Source: Siphonodentalium dalli (lineage: Eukaryota; Mollusca; Scaphopoda; Gadilida; Siphonodentaliidae). Taken from it: 64,000 nt of DNA. The notes under the pieces are model-generated. The model was not told the origin of the DNA, did no database searches, and saw only the letters and a program-made list of their open reading frames with translations. Position 1 is the stretch's first letter. Every line of letters begins with the position of its first letter. A program made the translations under genes and the position numbers. The stretch is taken from the NCBI GenBank assembly GCA_032622095.1, contig CP136067.1, positions 60,274,893-60,338,892 on the forward strand. The letters run 5' to 3'. This document shows positions 34,384 to 47,028 of the stretch, in pieces.

Positions 34384-37300
34384 TAGCTCAACTTTACTTT
34401 GTAAAGTTTGAGCTATTGCCATGGCTTTGTCGTCCGTCGTCCGTGTGTGCGTGTGTGTGTGTGTGCGTGTGTACGGGCGGCGTCAACAATAGAGGCTACA
34501 GGTCGTACCTTTGATCGGATCATTATGAAATTTGTCATAGCTGTTGACATCAACATTTGTACCGGAATGATTCATTTTGGGGTCATACGGAAAAAAAACA
34601 TGGCCGCCAGTGGCCATCTTAGATTTCAAAATTCGATCCATTAGCACGGGCTACAGGCCGTACTGTTCATCTGATCGTCATGAAATTTGTCATGGATGTT
34701 AATATTGACATGTAGATGGGAACGAGTAATTTTGAGGTCATTCGGCCAAAAAACATGGCCGCCAGCAGCCATCTTCGATTTTACTCTTTGCATGACTAAA
34801 TCCTTTAGCACGGGCTACAGGTCGTACCTTTAGTCAGATCGTCATAAAATTTGTCATGGATGTTAACAATGACATGTAGATGGGAACGAGTCATTTTTGG
34901 GTTATTCGGGCAAAAAACATGGCCGCCAGCAGCCATCTTGGATTTTACTCTTTGTATGACTAAATCCTTTAGCACAGGCTACAGGTCGTACCTTTAGTCT
35001 GATAATCATGAAATTTATCATAGCTGTTGAAATTGGAATGTAGATGGGAACGAGTCATTTTGGGGTGATTCAGACAAAAAACATGGCCGCCAGTGGCCAT
35101 CTTTGTTTTCAAAATTCAATCCATTAGCACGGGCCACAGGTCGCACTGTTCGTCTGATCATCATGAAATTTGTCATGGATGTTAATATTGACATGTAGAT
35201 GGGAACGAGTTATTTTGGGGTCATTCGGCCCAAAAACATGGCCGCCAGCAGCCATCTTGGATTTTACTCTTTGTATGACTAAATTCTTTAGCACGGGCTA
35301 CAGGTCGTACCTTTAGTCTGATCATCATAAAATTTGTCATGGATGTTAACAATGACATGTAGATTGGAACGAGTCATTTTGGGGTCATTCGGCCAAAAAA
35401 CATGGCCGCCAGCAGTCGTCTTGGATTTTACTCTTTGCATGACTAAATCCTTTAGCACGGGCTACAGGTCCTACTTTTAGTCTGATCATCATAAAATTTG
35501 TCAATAATGTTAATAATCACATGGGAACGAGTCATTTTGGGGTCATTCGGCCTAAAAACATGGCCGCCAGCAGCCATCTTGGATTTTACTCTTTGTATGA
35601 CTAAATCCTTTAGCACGGGCTACAGGTCGTACCTTTAGTCTGATCATCATAAAATTTGTCATGGCTGTTGATATTGGAATGTAGATGGGAACGAGTCATT
35701 TTGGGGTCATTCGGACAAAAACATGGCCGCCAGCAGCCATCTTGCATTTAAAAATTTAATCCATTAGCACGGGCCACAGTTAGTACTGTTCGTCTGATCA
35801 TCATGAAATTTGTCATGGATGTTAATATTGACATGTAGATGGGAACGAGTACTTTTGGGGTCATTTGGCCGAAAAACATGGCCGCCAGCAGCCATCTTGG
35901 ATTTCACTCTTTGTATGACTAAATCCTTTAGCACGGGCTACAGGTTGTATCTTTAGTCTGATCATCATAAAATTTGTCATGAATGTTAATAATGACATGT
36001 AGATGGGAACGAGTCATTTTGGGGTCATTCGGCCAAAAAACATGGCCGCCAGCAGCCATCTTGGATTTTACTCTTTGTATGACTAAATCCTTTAGCACGG
36101 GCTACAGGTCGTACCTTTAGTCTGATCATCATTAAATTTTTCATGGCTGTTGAAATTGGAATGTAAATGGGAACGAGTCATTTTGGGGTCATTCGGACAA
36201 AAAACATGGCCGCCAGTGGCCATCTTTGTTTTCAAAATTCAATCAATTAGCACGGGCCACAGGTCGCACTGTTCGTCTGATCATCATGAAATTTGTCATG
36301 GATGTTAATATTGACATGTAGATGGGAACGAGTTATTTTGGGGTCATTCGGCCCAAAAACATGGCCGCCAGCAGCCATCTTGGATTTTACTCTTTGTATG
36401 ACTAAATTCTTTAGCACGGGCTACAGGTTGTACCTTTAGTCTGATCATCATAAAATTTTGTCATGGATGTTAACAATGACATGTAGATTGGAACGAGTCA
36501 TTTTGGGGTCATTCGGCCAAAAAACATGGCCGCCAGCAGCCGTCTTGGATTTTACTCTTTGCATGACTAAATCCTTTAGCACGGGCTACAGGTCCTACTT
36601 TTAGTCTGATCATCATAAAATTTGTCAATAATGTTAATAATCACATGTAGATGGGAACGAGTCATTTTGGGGTCATTCGGCCAAAAAACATGGCCGCCAG
36701 CAGCCATCTTGGATTTTACTCTTTGTATGACTAAATCCTTTAGCACGGGCTACAGGTCGTACCTTTAGTCTGATCATCATAAAATTTGTCATGGCTGTTG
36801 ATATTGGAATGTAGATGGGAACGAGTCATTTTGGGGTCATTCGGACAAAAAACATGGCCGCCAGCAGCCATCTTGCATTTAAAAATTTAATCCATTAGCA
36901 CGGGCCACAGTTAGTACTGTTCGTCTGATCATCATGAAATTTGTCATGGATGTTAATATTGACATGTAGATGGGAACGAGTACTTTTGGGGTCATTCGGA
37001 TGAAAAACATGGCCGCCAGCAGCCATCTTGGATTTCACTCTTTGTATGACTAAATCCTTTAGCACGGGCTACAGGTTGTATCTTTAGTCTGATCATCATA
37101 AAATTTGTCATGAATGTTAATAATGACATGTAGATGGGAACGAGTCATTTTGGGGTCATTCGGCCAAAAAACATGGCCGCCAGCAGCCATCTTGGATTTT
37201 ACTCTTTGTATGACTAAATCCTTTAGCACGGGCTACAGGTCGTACCTTTAGTCTGATCATCATAAAAATTTTCATGGCTGTTGAAATTGGAATGTAAATG

Positions 37301-38240
37301 GGAACGAGTCATTTTGGGGTCATTCGGACAAAAAACATGGCCGCTAGCAGCCATCTTGGATTTCAAAATTTAATCCATTAGCACGGGCCACAGGTCGTAC
37401 TGTTCGTCTGATCATCATGAAATTTGTCATGGATGTTAATATTGACATGTAGATGGGAACGAGTAATTTTGGGTGTCATTTGGCCAAAAACATGGCCGCC
37501 AGCAGCCATCTTGGATTTTACTCTTTGTATGACTAAATTCTTTAGCACGGGCTACAGGTCGTACCTTTAGTCTGATCATCATAAAATTTGTCATGGTTCT
37601 TAACAATGACATGTAGATGGGAACGAGTAATTTTGGGGTCAATCGGCCAAAAAACATGGTCGCCAGCAGCCATCTTGGATTTTACTCTTTGTATGACTAA
37701 ATCCTTTAGCACGGGCTACAGGTTGTACCTTTAGTCTGATCATCATAAAATTTGTCATGAATGTTAATAATGACATGTAGATGGGAACGAGTCATTTTGG
37801 GGTCATTAGGCCAAAAAACATGGCCGCCAGCAGCCAACTTGGATTTTACTCTTTGTATGACTAAATCCTTTACCACGGGCTACAGGTCGTACCTTTAGTC
37901 TGATTTCGGGGTCATTCGGACAAAAAACATGGCCGCCAGTGGCCATCTTGGATTTCAAAATTTAATCCATTAGCACGGGCCACAGGTCGTACCTTTAGTC
38001 TGATCGTCATAAAATTTGTCATTGATGTTAACGATGACATGTAGTTGGGAACGACTCATTTTGGGGTCATTCGGCTGAAAACATGGCCGCCAGCAGCCAT
38101 CTTGGATTTTACTTTTCTCTTCATGTCTATAAACTAGTATTAGACATTCAACTTTCCACATTCCTAATCGCTCCATTGACTGTAATATATTAAATTATTC
38201 CCTTTCCAAGTTGAGCTACAGTGTCATTGACACTTTCATT
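34384..38240 (+). mobile_element. HINE-type element 2 of 4, near-duplicate of element 1
   Basis: It matches element 1 unit for unit at about 3907 bp spacing, including the 85 bp deletion (near 37905). The first about 650 bp differ at several sites that instead match element 3 (for example 'gggtcatacgg', 'ggccgtactgttcatc', 'ttttgaggtcatt'). One unit near 37750 also differs from its counterpart near 33840. It is therefore a mosaic of the two neighbours. Confidence 0.87.
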
Positions 38241-38290
38241 TTTTCAAAATTCTAGATTTTTTTAATGAATTTCTAGATTTTTTCTCTTTT

Positions 38291-40283
38291 TAGCTCAACT
38301 TTACTTTGTAAAGTTTGAGCTATTGCCATGGCTTTGTCGTCCGTCGTCCGTGTGTGCGTGTGTGTGTGTGTGCGTGTGTGCGTGTGTACGGGCGGCGTCA
38401 ACAATAGAGGCTACAGGTCGTACCTTTGATCGGATCATTATGAAATTTGTCATAGCTGTTGACATCAACATTTGTACCGGAATGATTCATTTTGGGGTCA
38501 TACGGAAAAAAAACATGGCCGCCAGTGGCCATCTTAGATTTCAAAATTCGATCCATTAGCACGGGCTACAGGCCGTACTGTTCATCTGATCGTCATGAAA
38601 TTTGTCATGGATGTTAATATTGACATGTAGATGGGAACGAGTAATTTTGAGGTCATTCGGCCAAAAAACATGGCCGCCAGCAGCCATCTTCGATTTTACT
38701 CTTTGCATGACTAAATCCTTTAGCACGGGCTACAGGTCGTACCTTTAGTCAGATCGTCATAAAATTTGTCATGGATGTTAACAATGACATGTAGATGGGA
38801 ACGAGTCATTTTTGGGTTATTCGGGCAAAAAACATGGCCGCCAGCAGCCATCTTGGATTTTACTCTTTGTATGACTAAATCCTTTAGCACGGGCTACAGG
38901 TCGTACCTTTAGTCTGATAATCATGAAATTTATCATAGCTGTTGAAATTGGAATGTAGATGGGAACGAGTCATTTTGGGGTGATTCAGACAAAAAACATG
39001 GCCGCCAGTGGCCATCTTTGTTTTCAAAATTCAATCCATTAGCACGGGCCACAGGTCGCACTGTTCGTCTGATCATCATGAAATTTGTCATGGATGTTAA
39101 TATTGACATGTAGATGGGAACGAGTAATTTTGGGGTCATTCGGCCCAAAAACATGGCCGCCAGCAGCCATCTTGGATTTTACTCTTTGTATGACTAAATT
39201 CTTTAGCACGGGCTACAGGTCGTACCTTTAGTCTGATCATCATAAAATTTGTCATGGATGTTAACAATGACATGTAGATTGGAACGAGTCATTTTGGAGT
39301 CAATCGGCCAAAAAACATGGCCGCCAGCAGCCGTCGTGGATTTTACTCTTTGCTTGACTAAATCCTTTAGCACGGGCTACAGGTCCTACTTTTAGTCTGA
39401 TCATCATAAAATTTGTCAAGAATGTTAATAATCACATGTAGATGGGAACGAGTCATTTTGGGGTCATTCGGCCAAAAAACATGGCCGTCAGCAGCCATCT
39501 TGGATTTTACTCTTTGTATGACTAAATCCTTTAGCACGGGCTACAGGTCGTACCTTTAGTCTGATCATTATAAAATTTGTCATGGCTGTTGATATTGGAA
39601 TGTAGATGGGAACGAGTCATTTTGGGGTCATTCGGACAAAAAACATGGCCGCCAGCGGCCATCTTGGATTTCAAAATTTAATCCATTAGCACGGGCCACA
39701 GGTCGTACTGATTGTCTGATCATCATGAAATTTGTCATGGATGATAATATTTACATGTAGATGGGAACGAGTAATTTTGGGGTCATTCGGCCAAAAAACA
39801 TGGCCACCAGCAGCCATCTTAGATTTTACTCTTTGTATGACTAAATTCTTTATCACGGGCTGCAGATCGTACCTTTAGTCTGATCATCATAAAATTTGTC
39901 ATGGATGTTAACAATGACATGTAGATGGGAACGAGTAATTTTGGGGTCAATCGGCCAAAAAACATGGTCGCCAGCAGCCATCTTGGATTTTACTCTTTGT
40001 ATGACTAAATTCTTTAGCATGGGCTACAGGTCGTACCTTTAGTCTGATCGTCATAAAATTTGTCATTGATGTTAACGATGACATGTAGATGGGAACGACT
40101 CATTTTGGGGTCATTCGGCCGAAAACATGGCCGCCAGCAGCCATCTTGGATTTTACTTTATCTTCATGTCTATAAACTAGTATTAGACATTCAACTTTCC
40201 ACATTCCTAATCGCTCCATTGACTGTAATATATTAAATTATTCCCTTTCCAAGTTGAGCTACAGTGTCATTGACACTTTCATT
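38291..40283 (+). mobile_element. HINE-type element 3 of 4, shorter (about 12 units)
   Basis: It has the same 5' hairpin, microsatellite and 3' end as elements 1 and 2 but about half the units. Its 3' flank (from 40284) is not the T-rich spacer, so this is probably the original right border of the duplicated block. Confidence 0.85.
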
Positions 40284-40467
40284 TCACTATTTTGCCACAA
40301 TATATGGACAACTTTAATAGTGTCATTAATACCACACCCTGGCCCAACATTGATGGAAAATCCCATATATAACTGACGGACAACAGTCGAAGTCTAACTA
40401 TGGTTATTGTCTAATGCATAAACATGTAATGTGAAATTCCGTTTTTTCTCTGATTACTTGCCATTTT
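40284..40467. other. Spacer between elements 3 and 4
   Basis: Unique-looking AT-rich sequence. Confidence 0.6.
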
Positions 40468-42854
40468 TAGCTCAACTTACTTTGTACGTTTGAGCTTTTG
40501 CCATGGCTTGGCGTCCGTCGTCCGTGTGTGCGTGTGTGTGTGAGGGTGTGTGTGCGAGGGTCTGTGTGTCCGTCAACAATTTCCTTTGGCGCGGGCTACA
40601 TGTCGTATCTTTGGTCTGATCTTTATGGAATTTGTCATGAATGTTGACATTGACATGTAGATGGGAACGAGTCATTTTGGGGTCATTCGGCCAAAAAACA
40701 TGGCCGCTGGTGGCCATCTTGGATTTAAAAATTAAATCCATTGGTGCGGGCGGCTACAGGCCGTACTGTTTGTGTGATCATCATAAAATTTGTCATGAAT
40801 GTTGACATTTACATGTAGATGGGAACGAGTAATTTTAGGATCATTCAGCCAAAAAACATGGCCGCTGGTGGCCATCTTGGATTTTACTCTTTGCATCACT
40901 AAATCCTTTGACACATCCTACAGACCACATCTCTGATCCGATCATCACCAAACTTCATATGGATCATCGGGGCGACCTCTAGATGGGAACGAGTCATTTT
41001 GGGGTCATTTGGCCAAAAAACATGGCCGCCATTCGCCATCTTGGATTTTACTCTTTGCATCACTAAATACTTTGGCGCGGGCTACAGGTCGTATCTTTAG
41101 TCTGATCTTTATGAAATTTGTCATGAATGTTGACATTGACATTTAGATGGGAAACGAGTCATTTTGGGGTCATTCGGCCAAAAAACATGTCCGCTGGTGG
41201 CCATCTTGGATTTCAAAATTAAATCCATTGGCGTGGGCTACAGGCCATACTGTTTGTGTGAACATCATAAAATTTGTCATGAATGTTGACATTTACATGT
41301 AGATGGGAACGAGTAATTTTAGGATCATCCGGCCAAAAAACATGGCCGCTGGTGGCCATCTTGGATTTTACTCTTTGCATCACTAAATTCTTTGGCACAT
41401 CCTACAGACCACATCTCTGATCCGATCATCACCAAACTTCATATGGATCATCGGGGCGACCTCTAGATGGGAACGAGTCATTTTGGGGTCATTTGGCCAA
41501 AACACATGGCTGCTGGTGGCCATCTTGGATTTCAAATTTGAATCCATTGGCGTGGGCTACAGGCCGTACTGTTTGTCTGATCATCATAAAATTTGTCATG
41601 AATCCTACAGACCACATCTCTGACCCTATCATCACCAAACTTCATATGGACAATCGGGGTGACCTCTAGATGGGAACAAGTCATTTTGGGGTCATTTGGC
41701 CAAAAAACATGGCCGCCATCAGCCATCTTGGATTTTACTCTTTGCATCACTAAATACTTTCACTCACCCTACAGACCACAACCCTGATCCGATCATCTCC
41801 AAACTTCATATTCATCATTGGGGTGGCCCCTAGTTGGGCACGAATCACATTGGGGTAATTCGGCCAAAAAACATGGCCACTGGTGGCCATCTTGGATTTC
41901 AAAATTGAATCCATTGGCGCGGGCTACAGGCTGTACTGTTTGTCTGATCATCATAAAATTTGTTATGAATGTTGACATTTACATGTAGATTGGAACGAGT
42001 CATTTTAGGATCAATCGGCCAAAAAACCATTTACATGTAGATGGGAAAGAGTCATTTTAGGATCAATCAGCCAAAAAACATGGCCGCTGGCGGCCATCTT
42101 GCATTTTACTCTTTGCATCACTAAATCCTTTAACACATCCTACAGACCACATCCCTGATCCGATCATCACCAAACGTCATATGGATCATCGGGATGACCT
42201 CTAGATTGGAATGAGTCATTTTGGGGTCATTTGGCAAAAAAACATGGCCGCCAGCAGCCATATTGGATTTTACTCTTTGCTTCACTAAATACTTTGACAC
42301 ACCCTACATACCACATCCCTGATCTGATCATCAGCAAACTTCATTTGGATCATCGGGGTGACCTCTTGATGGGAACGAGTCATTTTGGGGTCATTCAGCA
42401 AAATTATATGGTCACCAATGGCCATTTTGGATTTTACTCTTTGTATGACTAAATATTTCTACAAAATCCATTAGCATGGGTTATAGACCGATCTGTTTGT
42501 TTGATCTTCATGAAATTTGTCATGGATGTTGACATTGACATGTAGATGGGGTCATTCGGCAAAAAAACATGGCTGCCGGTGGTCGTTTTAGAATTTACTC
42601 TTTGCATCACTAAATCCTTTGGCACACCCTACAGACCACATCCCTGATCCGATCATTATGAAACTTGTCATGAATGTTGATATTGACATGTAGATGGGAA
42701 CGAGTCATTTTGGGGGTATTGGTCTCTCTTCACATTTACATTTTGTCTTACTTAGACATTTCAATTAGCTCCTTTCCTAATTCCTCCATTAACTGTCAAC
42801 CATTAAATTATTCCCCTACCTAAGTTGAGCTACAGTGTCATTGACACTTTCATT
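40468..42854 (+). mobile_element. HINE-type element 4 of 4, diverged
   Basis: It has the same 5' motif (TAGCTCAACTTACTTTGTACG) and 3' end (GTTGAGCTACAGTGTCATTG). Core units include an extra type with 'ccacatctctgatccgatca' and 'atggatcatcggggcgacc'. It is clearly older or from a different subfamily than elements 1-3. Confidence 0.82.
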
Positions 42855-43375
42855 ACATCTTTTCACCCTAAAATATTTTGATTATTTGCTTGTAGTAACA
42901 ACATGAAAAAACCCACAAATGTGGATATAACTATATAACAATAGTTCCAAGCCCAGTTATGACAATTTTACAACTGCATTTAGAGTTATTGTAGACTTCC
43001 AGTTATTACTGAATTTTGGCAAATTTTTCAACTTTTTGTCCCAAATTTCGAAAATTTAATCAATATTTATAGAATAAAATGATACAAAATCATGGATACA
43101 ACTGTACCACAGTTTACCCTTATGGAAATATAACAATTGTATGTTTACATCAAGAGTTATTAAAAAAAAATGTTAATCTCCATTTTTCACCAATTTTTCA
43201 TCATTTTCGCCACTTTTTGCCTCAAAAGGCCATTTCGCATGTTCAGATTTTTGTTGATTTTTAGCTGAGTATACTCTATGATGCTCCCAACCAAAATAAA
43301 ACAAAATCTTTTGTGTTGCAATTATTTTGAGGTTCAGCCCTATTTTCTCATAAATGCACTGGACTATATCATTAT
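42855..43375. repeat. AT-rich segment ending in a solo tip of the 27.7 kb foldback
   Basis: 43305-43375 ('tttgtgttgcaattatttt', then 'ctcataaatgcactggac') is the inverse of the foldback left tip at 27706-27755. The remainder is unassigned. Confidence 0.6.
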
Positions 43376-43439
43376 TCTATACTATTGTATATTGTTGAGG
43401 AAATTTTCATAAGTTTGTAACTGTAATTTCTAAATTATA

Positions 43440-43760
43440 ACCTATAATGAAGCCATCCTTGCATTTAATGTTAACTGAATGGAATGAAATTTGGTTTACA
43501 ACCATAAAATACGGGTCAAGTTCAATTTTGGGTTCTGTCTGCGCAACTTTACCAGAGTTACAGACTTTTTTTTACATTTGAAATTTGGGTTTTTATGTTT
43601 ACCGATACCATAGTATGGTACACATAGCGTTGATGTCCGGATTTACCACTCGTGATTCGTTTGTCTGTCTCTCTGTCCATCTGTCCATCCGTCTGTCTGT
43701 ATGTAGACTCTTAACGCATGGTGCGATATGGCCCTTTATCGACTTAGAATTATCCTGATT
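43440..43760 (+). repeat. Fragments of two HINE-like families
   Basis: 43470-43570 resembles the repeat cores near 63350 and 63740. 43595-43745 opens with the ACCATAGTATGGT hairpin and a CTGTC microsatellite, as at 22247 and 53003. Confidence 0.55.
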
Positions 43761-43915
43761 TGAGGTTTCCTGATGATAACACTGTGAGAGATAAGAGAAC
43801 TATATCACCTAGAGACTAATCTGATGTATTGAAATTAAGCTGTTTTTAGCCATCATGTATTATAAGCTTAATTCTTAATACTTGGCAGGGAGCATTGCTA
43901 TAATACCTAGTTTAT

Positions 43916-44130
43916 AGCTCACCTGAGACGAAGTCCCCAGTGGAGCTATAGTCATCACTCCTCGTCCGTTCATCAGTACATCCATCCGTTCGTCTGTCCA
44001 TCCATCAAGAATCAACTTCTCCTGAACCATAAGATCGAATGGGTTCATATCCCCAGGTGACTCACATTCAGATTTGTTCAAATGAGGTCACCAGGTCAAA
44101 TAGTTGTGAATCCAGGGCCATAACTCTTCA
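43916..44130 (+). mobile_element. HINE-like element 5' part, TAGCTCACCTGAG family
   Basis: It begins TAGCTCACCTGAGACGAAG, then GGAGCTATAG and a TCCGTTCG microsatellite. It is followed by one core unit whose 'aggtcacc' and 'ccagggccataac' words recur in the array at 58.7-59.1 kb. No 3' terminus is seen. Confidence 0.6.
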
Positions 44131-44212
44131 ATAACAAGAACAAATTTTTTTTTTTTTTAGATTGAACTCCTATGGAGCTCCGGAGGTGACATCCAAATTT
44201 TTTTTATAAAGT

Positions 44213-44495
44213 TGTGCCCACGAGAATATAAAGTCATTGCCACGAGAATATGAAGTCGTCGCCACGAGAATAGAGTTGTCGCCACGAGAATAAAGTCATG
44301 GCTATGAGAAACAAGTCGTGGCCACTAGAAAAAAATTGTTCCCACAAGAATCAAGTCGTGGCCACAAGAATATGAAGTCATTGCCACAAGAATATGAAGT
44401 CGTGGCCATGAGAATATGAAGTAGTGGCCACGAGAAATAAGTCGTGGTCACGAGAAACAAGTCATGGCCGTGAGAAACAAGTCATGGCCATGAGA
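44213..44495. repeat. Minisatellite, about 20 bp unit (GTCGTGGCCACGAGAATAAA)
   Basis: About fourteen imperfect copies. The core CGTGGCCACG is itself palindromic. Confidence 0.85.
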
Positions 44496-44995
44496 CTTAG
44501 CCCGCAGAAAATTGACCCGTAAATTCAACTTAATGCAACACCTATACTATAAATATGCATGTCTAAGGTTCGGACGATCAGTATGACACCGTGCCTAGTT
44601 TGTACCATCAATATTTTGGAATTGTTGCAATCTCCAGATTTTCCTCTGTATACACCTGCCCAATATTGAGACATAGAGTTAACCCATAGCGGTTCCTGGC
44701 CGGATACTTAGTCCGCAGGCAATTGACCCGCACTTGCGATTTATCCATTAAATGCATAATGAATGCCTGTGACCAGATGATCATATGACACCGTGTACCC
44801 CCAACATATTGGTACTGATGGAATCCCCAGAGTTTCCTCTATCTGTTTATGCCCAATACTGACACATAGAGTTTATATACCCAGATGAATGTTCTGGGCC
44901 ACACTTGCCATTTCTCCATTAAAAATTAAATACATATGCATGTTTGTCGCTGGATGATCATTATGAAACTGTACCCAGCTTGTACGACTGTTTTA
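44493..44995. repeat. Tandem repeat, about 213 bp unit, roughly 2.4 copies
   Basis: 'actta(g)..ccgcag..aattgaccc' at 44493 recurs at 44706. 'gacaccgtg', 'cctcta/gta' and 'cccaatatt/act' recur at matching offsets, with a decayed third copy from about 44900. It abuts the minisatellite directly. Confidence 0.7.
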
Positions 44996-45809
44996 TCATG
45001 GCTACGACCTCTTTCTCATATTTAATTGAGATTTAACTCATTTCTCAATTAAATGAAAACATTGAAAAAACAATGATAAATTGAAGTCATTATAACATCT
45101 GCAGAGTTATGAAATCTTGAATGAAATCACTCACTGAGACTCATTAAGCTTTCCCTTTCCTGCACCTCCCCACCCAACATGGACCAGATCTCTCCCTCCC
45201 CCAACACACCTCTCCAACCAGAAGGTGCAGGCAATGACATTAGTTTTGGCCAGCTACCATTAATTGTACACATGTCATTAATTGAGATTTAATCTCATCT
45301 GACATACTGGAGTCTGGAATATAAACAATCACAAAGCACTGAGGTGTGTATTGTCATTAAATCAAATTGAATAAATTGTGCTGCTCTAATATTATTTTGT
45401 TACCCCCCCCCCCCCCCCCCACTCTGGTCAACTCATTATACTGTACCCTGATTTTGCAAAGAAAAATGATGGGTATACTGGATTGAATTTGTCTGTTGGG
45501 ATGTCCTTCTGTCCGTCCTCTGTCAGGGTGTCCTTCTGTCGATACATCAACAATTGTCATCTTCTCCAGATCCATACTAGTAAGACCGATTTGGGTTCAA
45601 ATAGGGGCCGAGCCAGGGACATACTATTCCCCTCCATAGTAATAGTTTTGAAACCATTTTCGGATGTTAACTTAAAGTTTAATAATATAGAATTTTTTGA
45701 AATGCAATTTGAAATAAGCCCACGGGCGTTTATGTTTAATAGAAGATACAAGTGTACTGTCATCAGTTAGAAATTTAGAATGACTTAAAGTTGATTTTAT
45801 CTTTTCCAG
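44996..45809. other. Intron 1, 3' part
   Basis: It includes a C homopolymer (45403-45420) and, at 45470-45650, a repeat core with CTGTCCGTCC microsatellite sharing 'gagccagggacata' with the 58.7-59.1 kb array. It ends in the exon 2 acceptor. Confidence 0.55.
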
Positions 45810-46638
45810 GCCCATAAACCAGTTCTGTTTGCCGCAAGCTCCAAGATACAGACCATGTATACAAACCCAAGTCAGAATTTCAACTCCGATATCAGTCTTC
45901 CTGGAGGAGTGAGCCAAATCGCTGTAACAGCATGCCTACAGTATTTATATGAGGGCTTCCTTGCCCTGACCACACAAAATGTTCAAGATATCTATAAGAT
46001 TTCTAAATATCTGGAAATTGAGTCGATTGTTAAATGTTGCGATGACTTCATGTTACGTGTTGTGCCAGAGAAAGGTGATTGCTCTGGTAGTTCCAATAGT
46101 GTTACAATCGTCGAAAGTCAGCATCAGTATTATCGAACTTCTGAAACGATGTCGGTTTACGACAAAAATTTCCACAGTTTAAAGCGAAGTCTTATTCCTA
46201 GTGAAAACATTCCTATGAATGAAACTCCAAAACGAATTCGATTGGAGAAGGATGGTACAGATATGGGTTCTGGCCGAAAAATGGACTCATCAACAGACTC
46301 TTGTGATAATTGTATTGACGATTATAATGTGACGTCATCCAACAGCACTCCATTCAATCAGCAATCTATCAAATCGGCCAACATTCCATTAAAATTTGTT
46401 ACAAGTTCCGTCAATCTTAAACCAAAGAACCAAGATGGCGTGCCAAGAGTTGTTTTTGACTATTCTCCAGTTGGTAATCAGGTTATGAAACCTGTGACTG
46501 ATTACAATGACAATCAGGTTGGTTATGTCCCAAACTTTTCCTTCTCTCAGAAGATGCCAACCAGTGACTTAAATGCTCAACAGACTCACTCCAGTATTAA
46601 CGAAGACTGCTTCATTGCTAAGGCAACCGTTGACACTG
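45810..46638 (+). CDS. BTB/POZ protein, coding exon 2 (residues 50-326)
   Basis: The acceptor TTTTCCAG|GCC is followed by AHKPVLFAASSKIQTMY, the canonical BTB A-H-K-x-V-L-A-A-x-S signature with His51. It continues through LQYLYEG (92-98) and the helix KISKYLEIESIVKCCDDFM (112-130), completing the fold near residue 134. The rest is low-complexity Ser/Asn/Asp-rich linker with PKRIRLEK at 189-196, a likely monopartite nuclear localisation signal. There is no clear BACK domain. The donor ACTG|GTAAGTA at 46639 leaves phase 1. If the intron is retained, the frame runs on for about 17 codons to a stop at 46692, giving a possible short BTB-only isoform. A perfect TGACGTCA lies inside the exon at 46330, probably by chance. 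Confidence 0.92.
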
Positions 46639-47028
46639 GTAAGTATAATTTTGATAAATGTTCTTTAATCTCTTATGATGTAGCCTTTGCATGAAATCAG
46701 TTGTATGGTTTTTGCGATGCGACATTCCCATTATATTTTTCCACTGCAAAATTGGCAGAATGTCAACAGCCCAGCACACAACGTCATGACGTCATTCAGC
46801 AGTGAAGAGTTTAACCCTTTTTTTTCACTAAATACTTATTGATGTGTAGTTCCCTTAAGAAATGTTCAGATAGTAAATTCAACAAACTTTTGAACTTATT
46901 ATCTGAACATTTCCCACCAGTGAATAGTAGTCCTTCTGTTCTTGTATAATCTGTTTGCCAGTCTACCATCTGCATATGTATCCTGAATATTCCTCAAAAT
47001 CAATAATGTACAATTCTGATATATATTT
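46639..47028. other. Intron 2, 5' end
   Basis: Donor GTAAGT at 46639. 46857-46916 contains an inverted pair ('aaatgttcagataat/gt' and 'attatctgaacattt'). A CRE-like TGACGTCA lies at 46787. No gene. Confidence 0.55.

Noticed and set aside
30470-42854. CRISPR-like regular repeats
   Set aside because: The repeats are ~160 bp and contiguous without unique spacers, in a eukaryotic intron.
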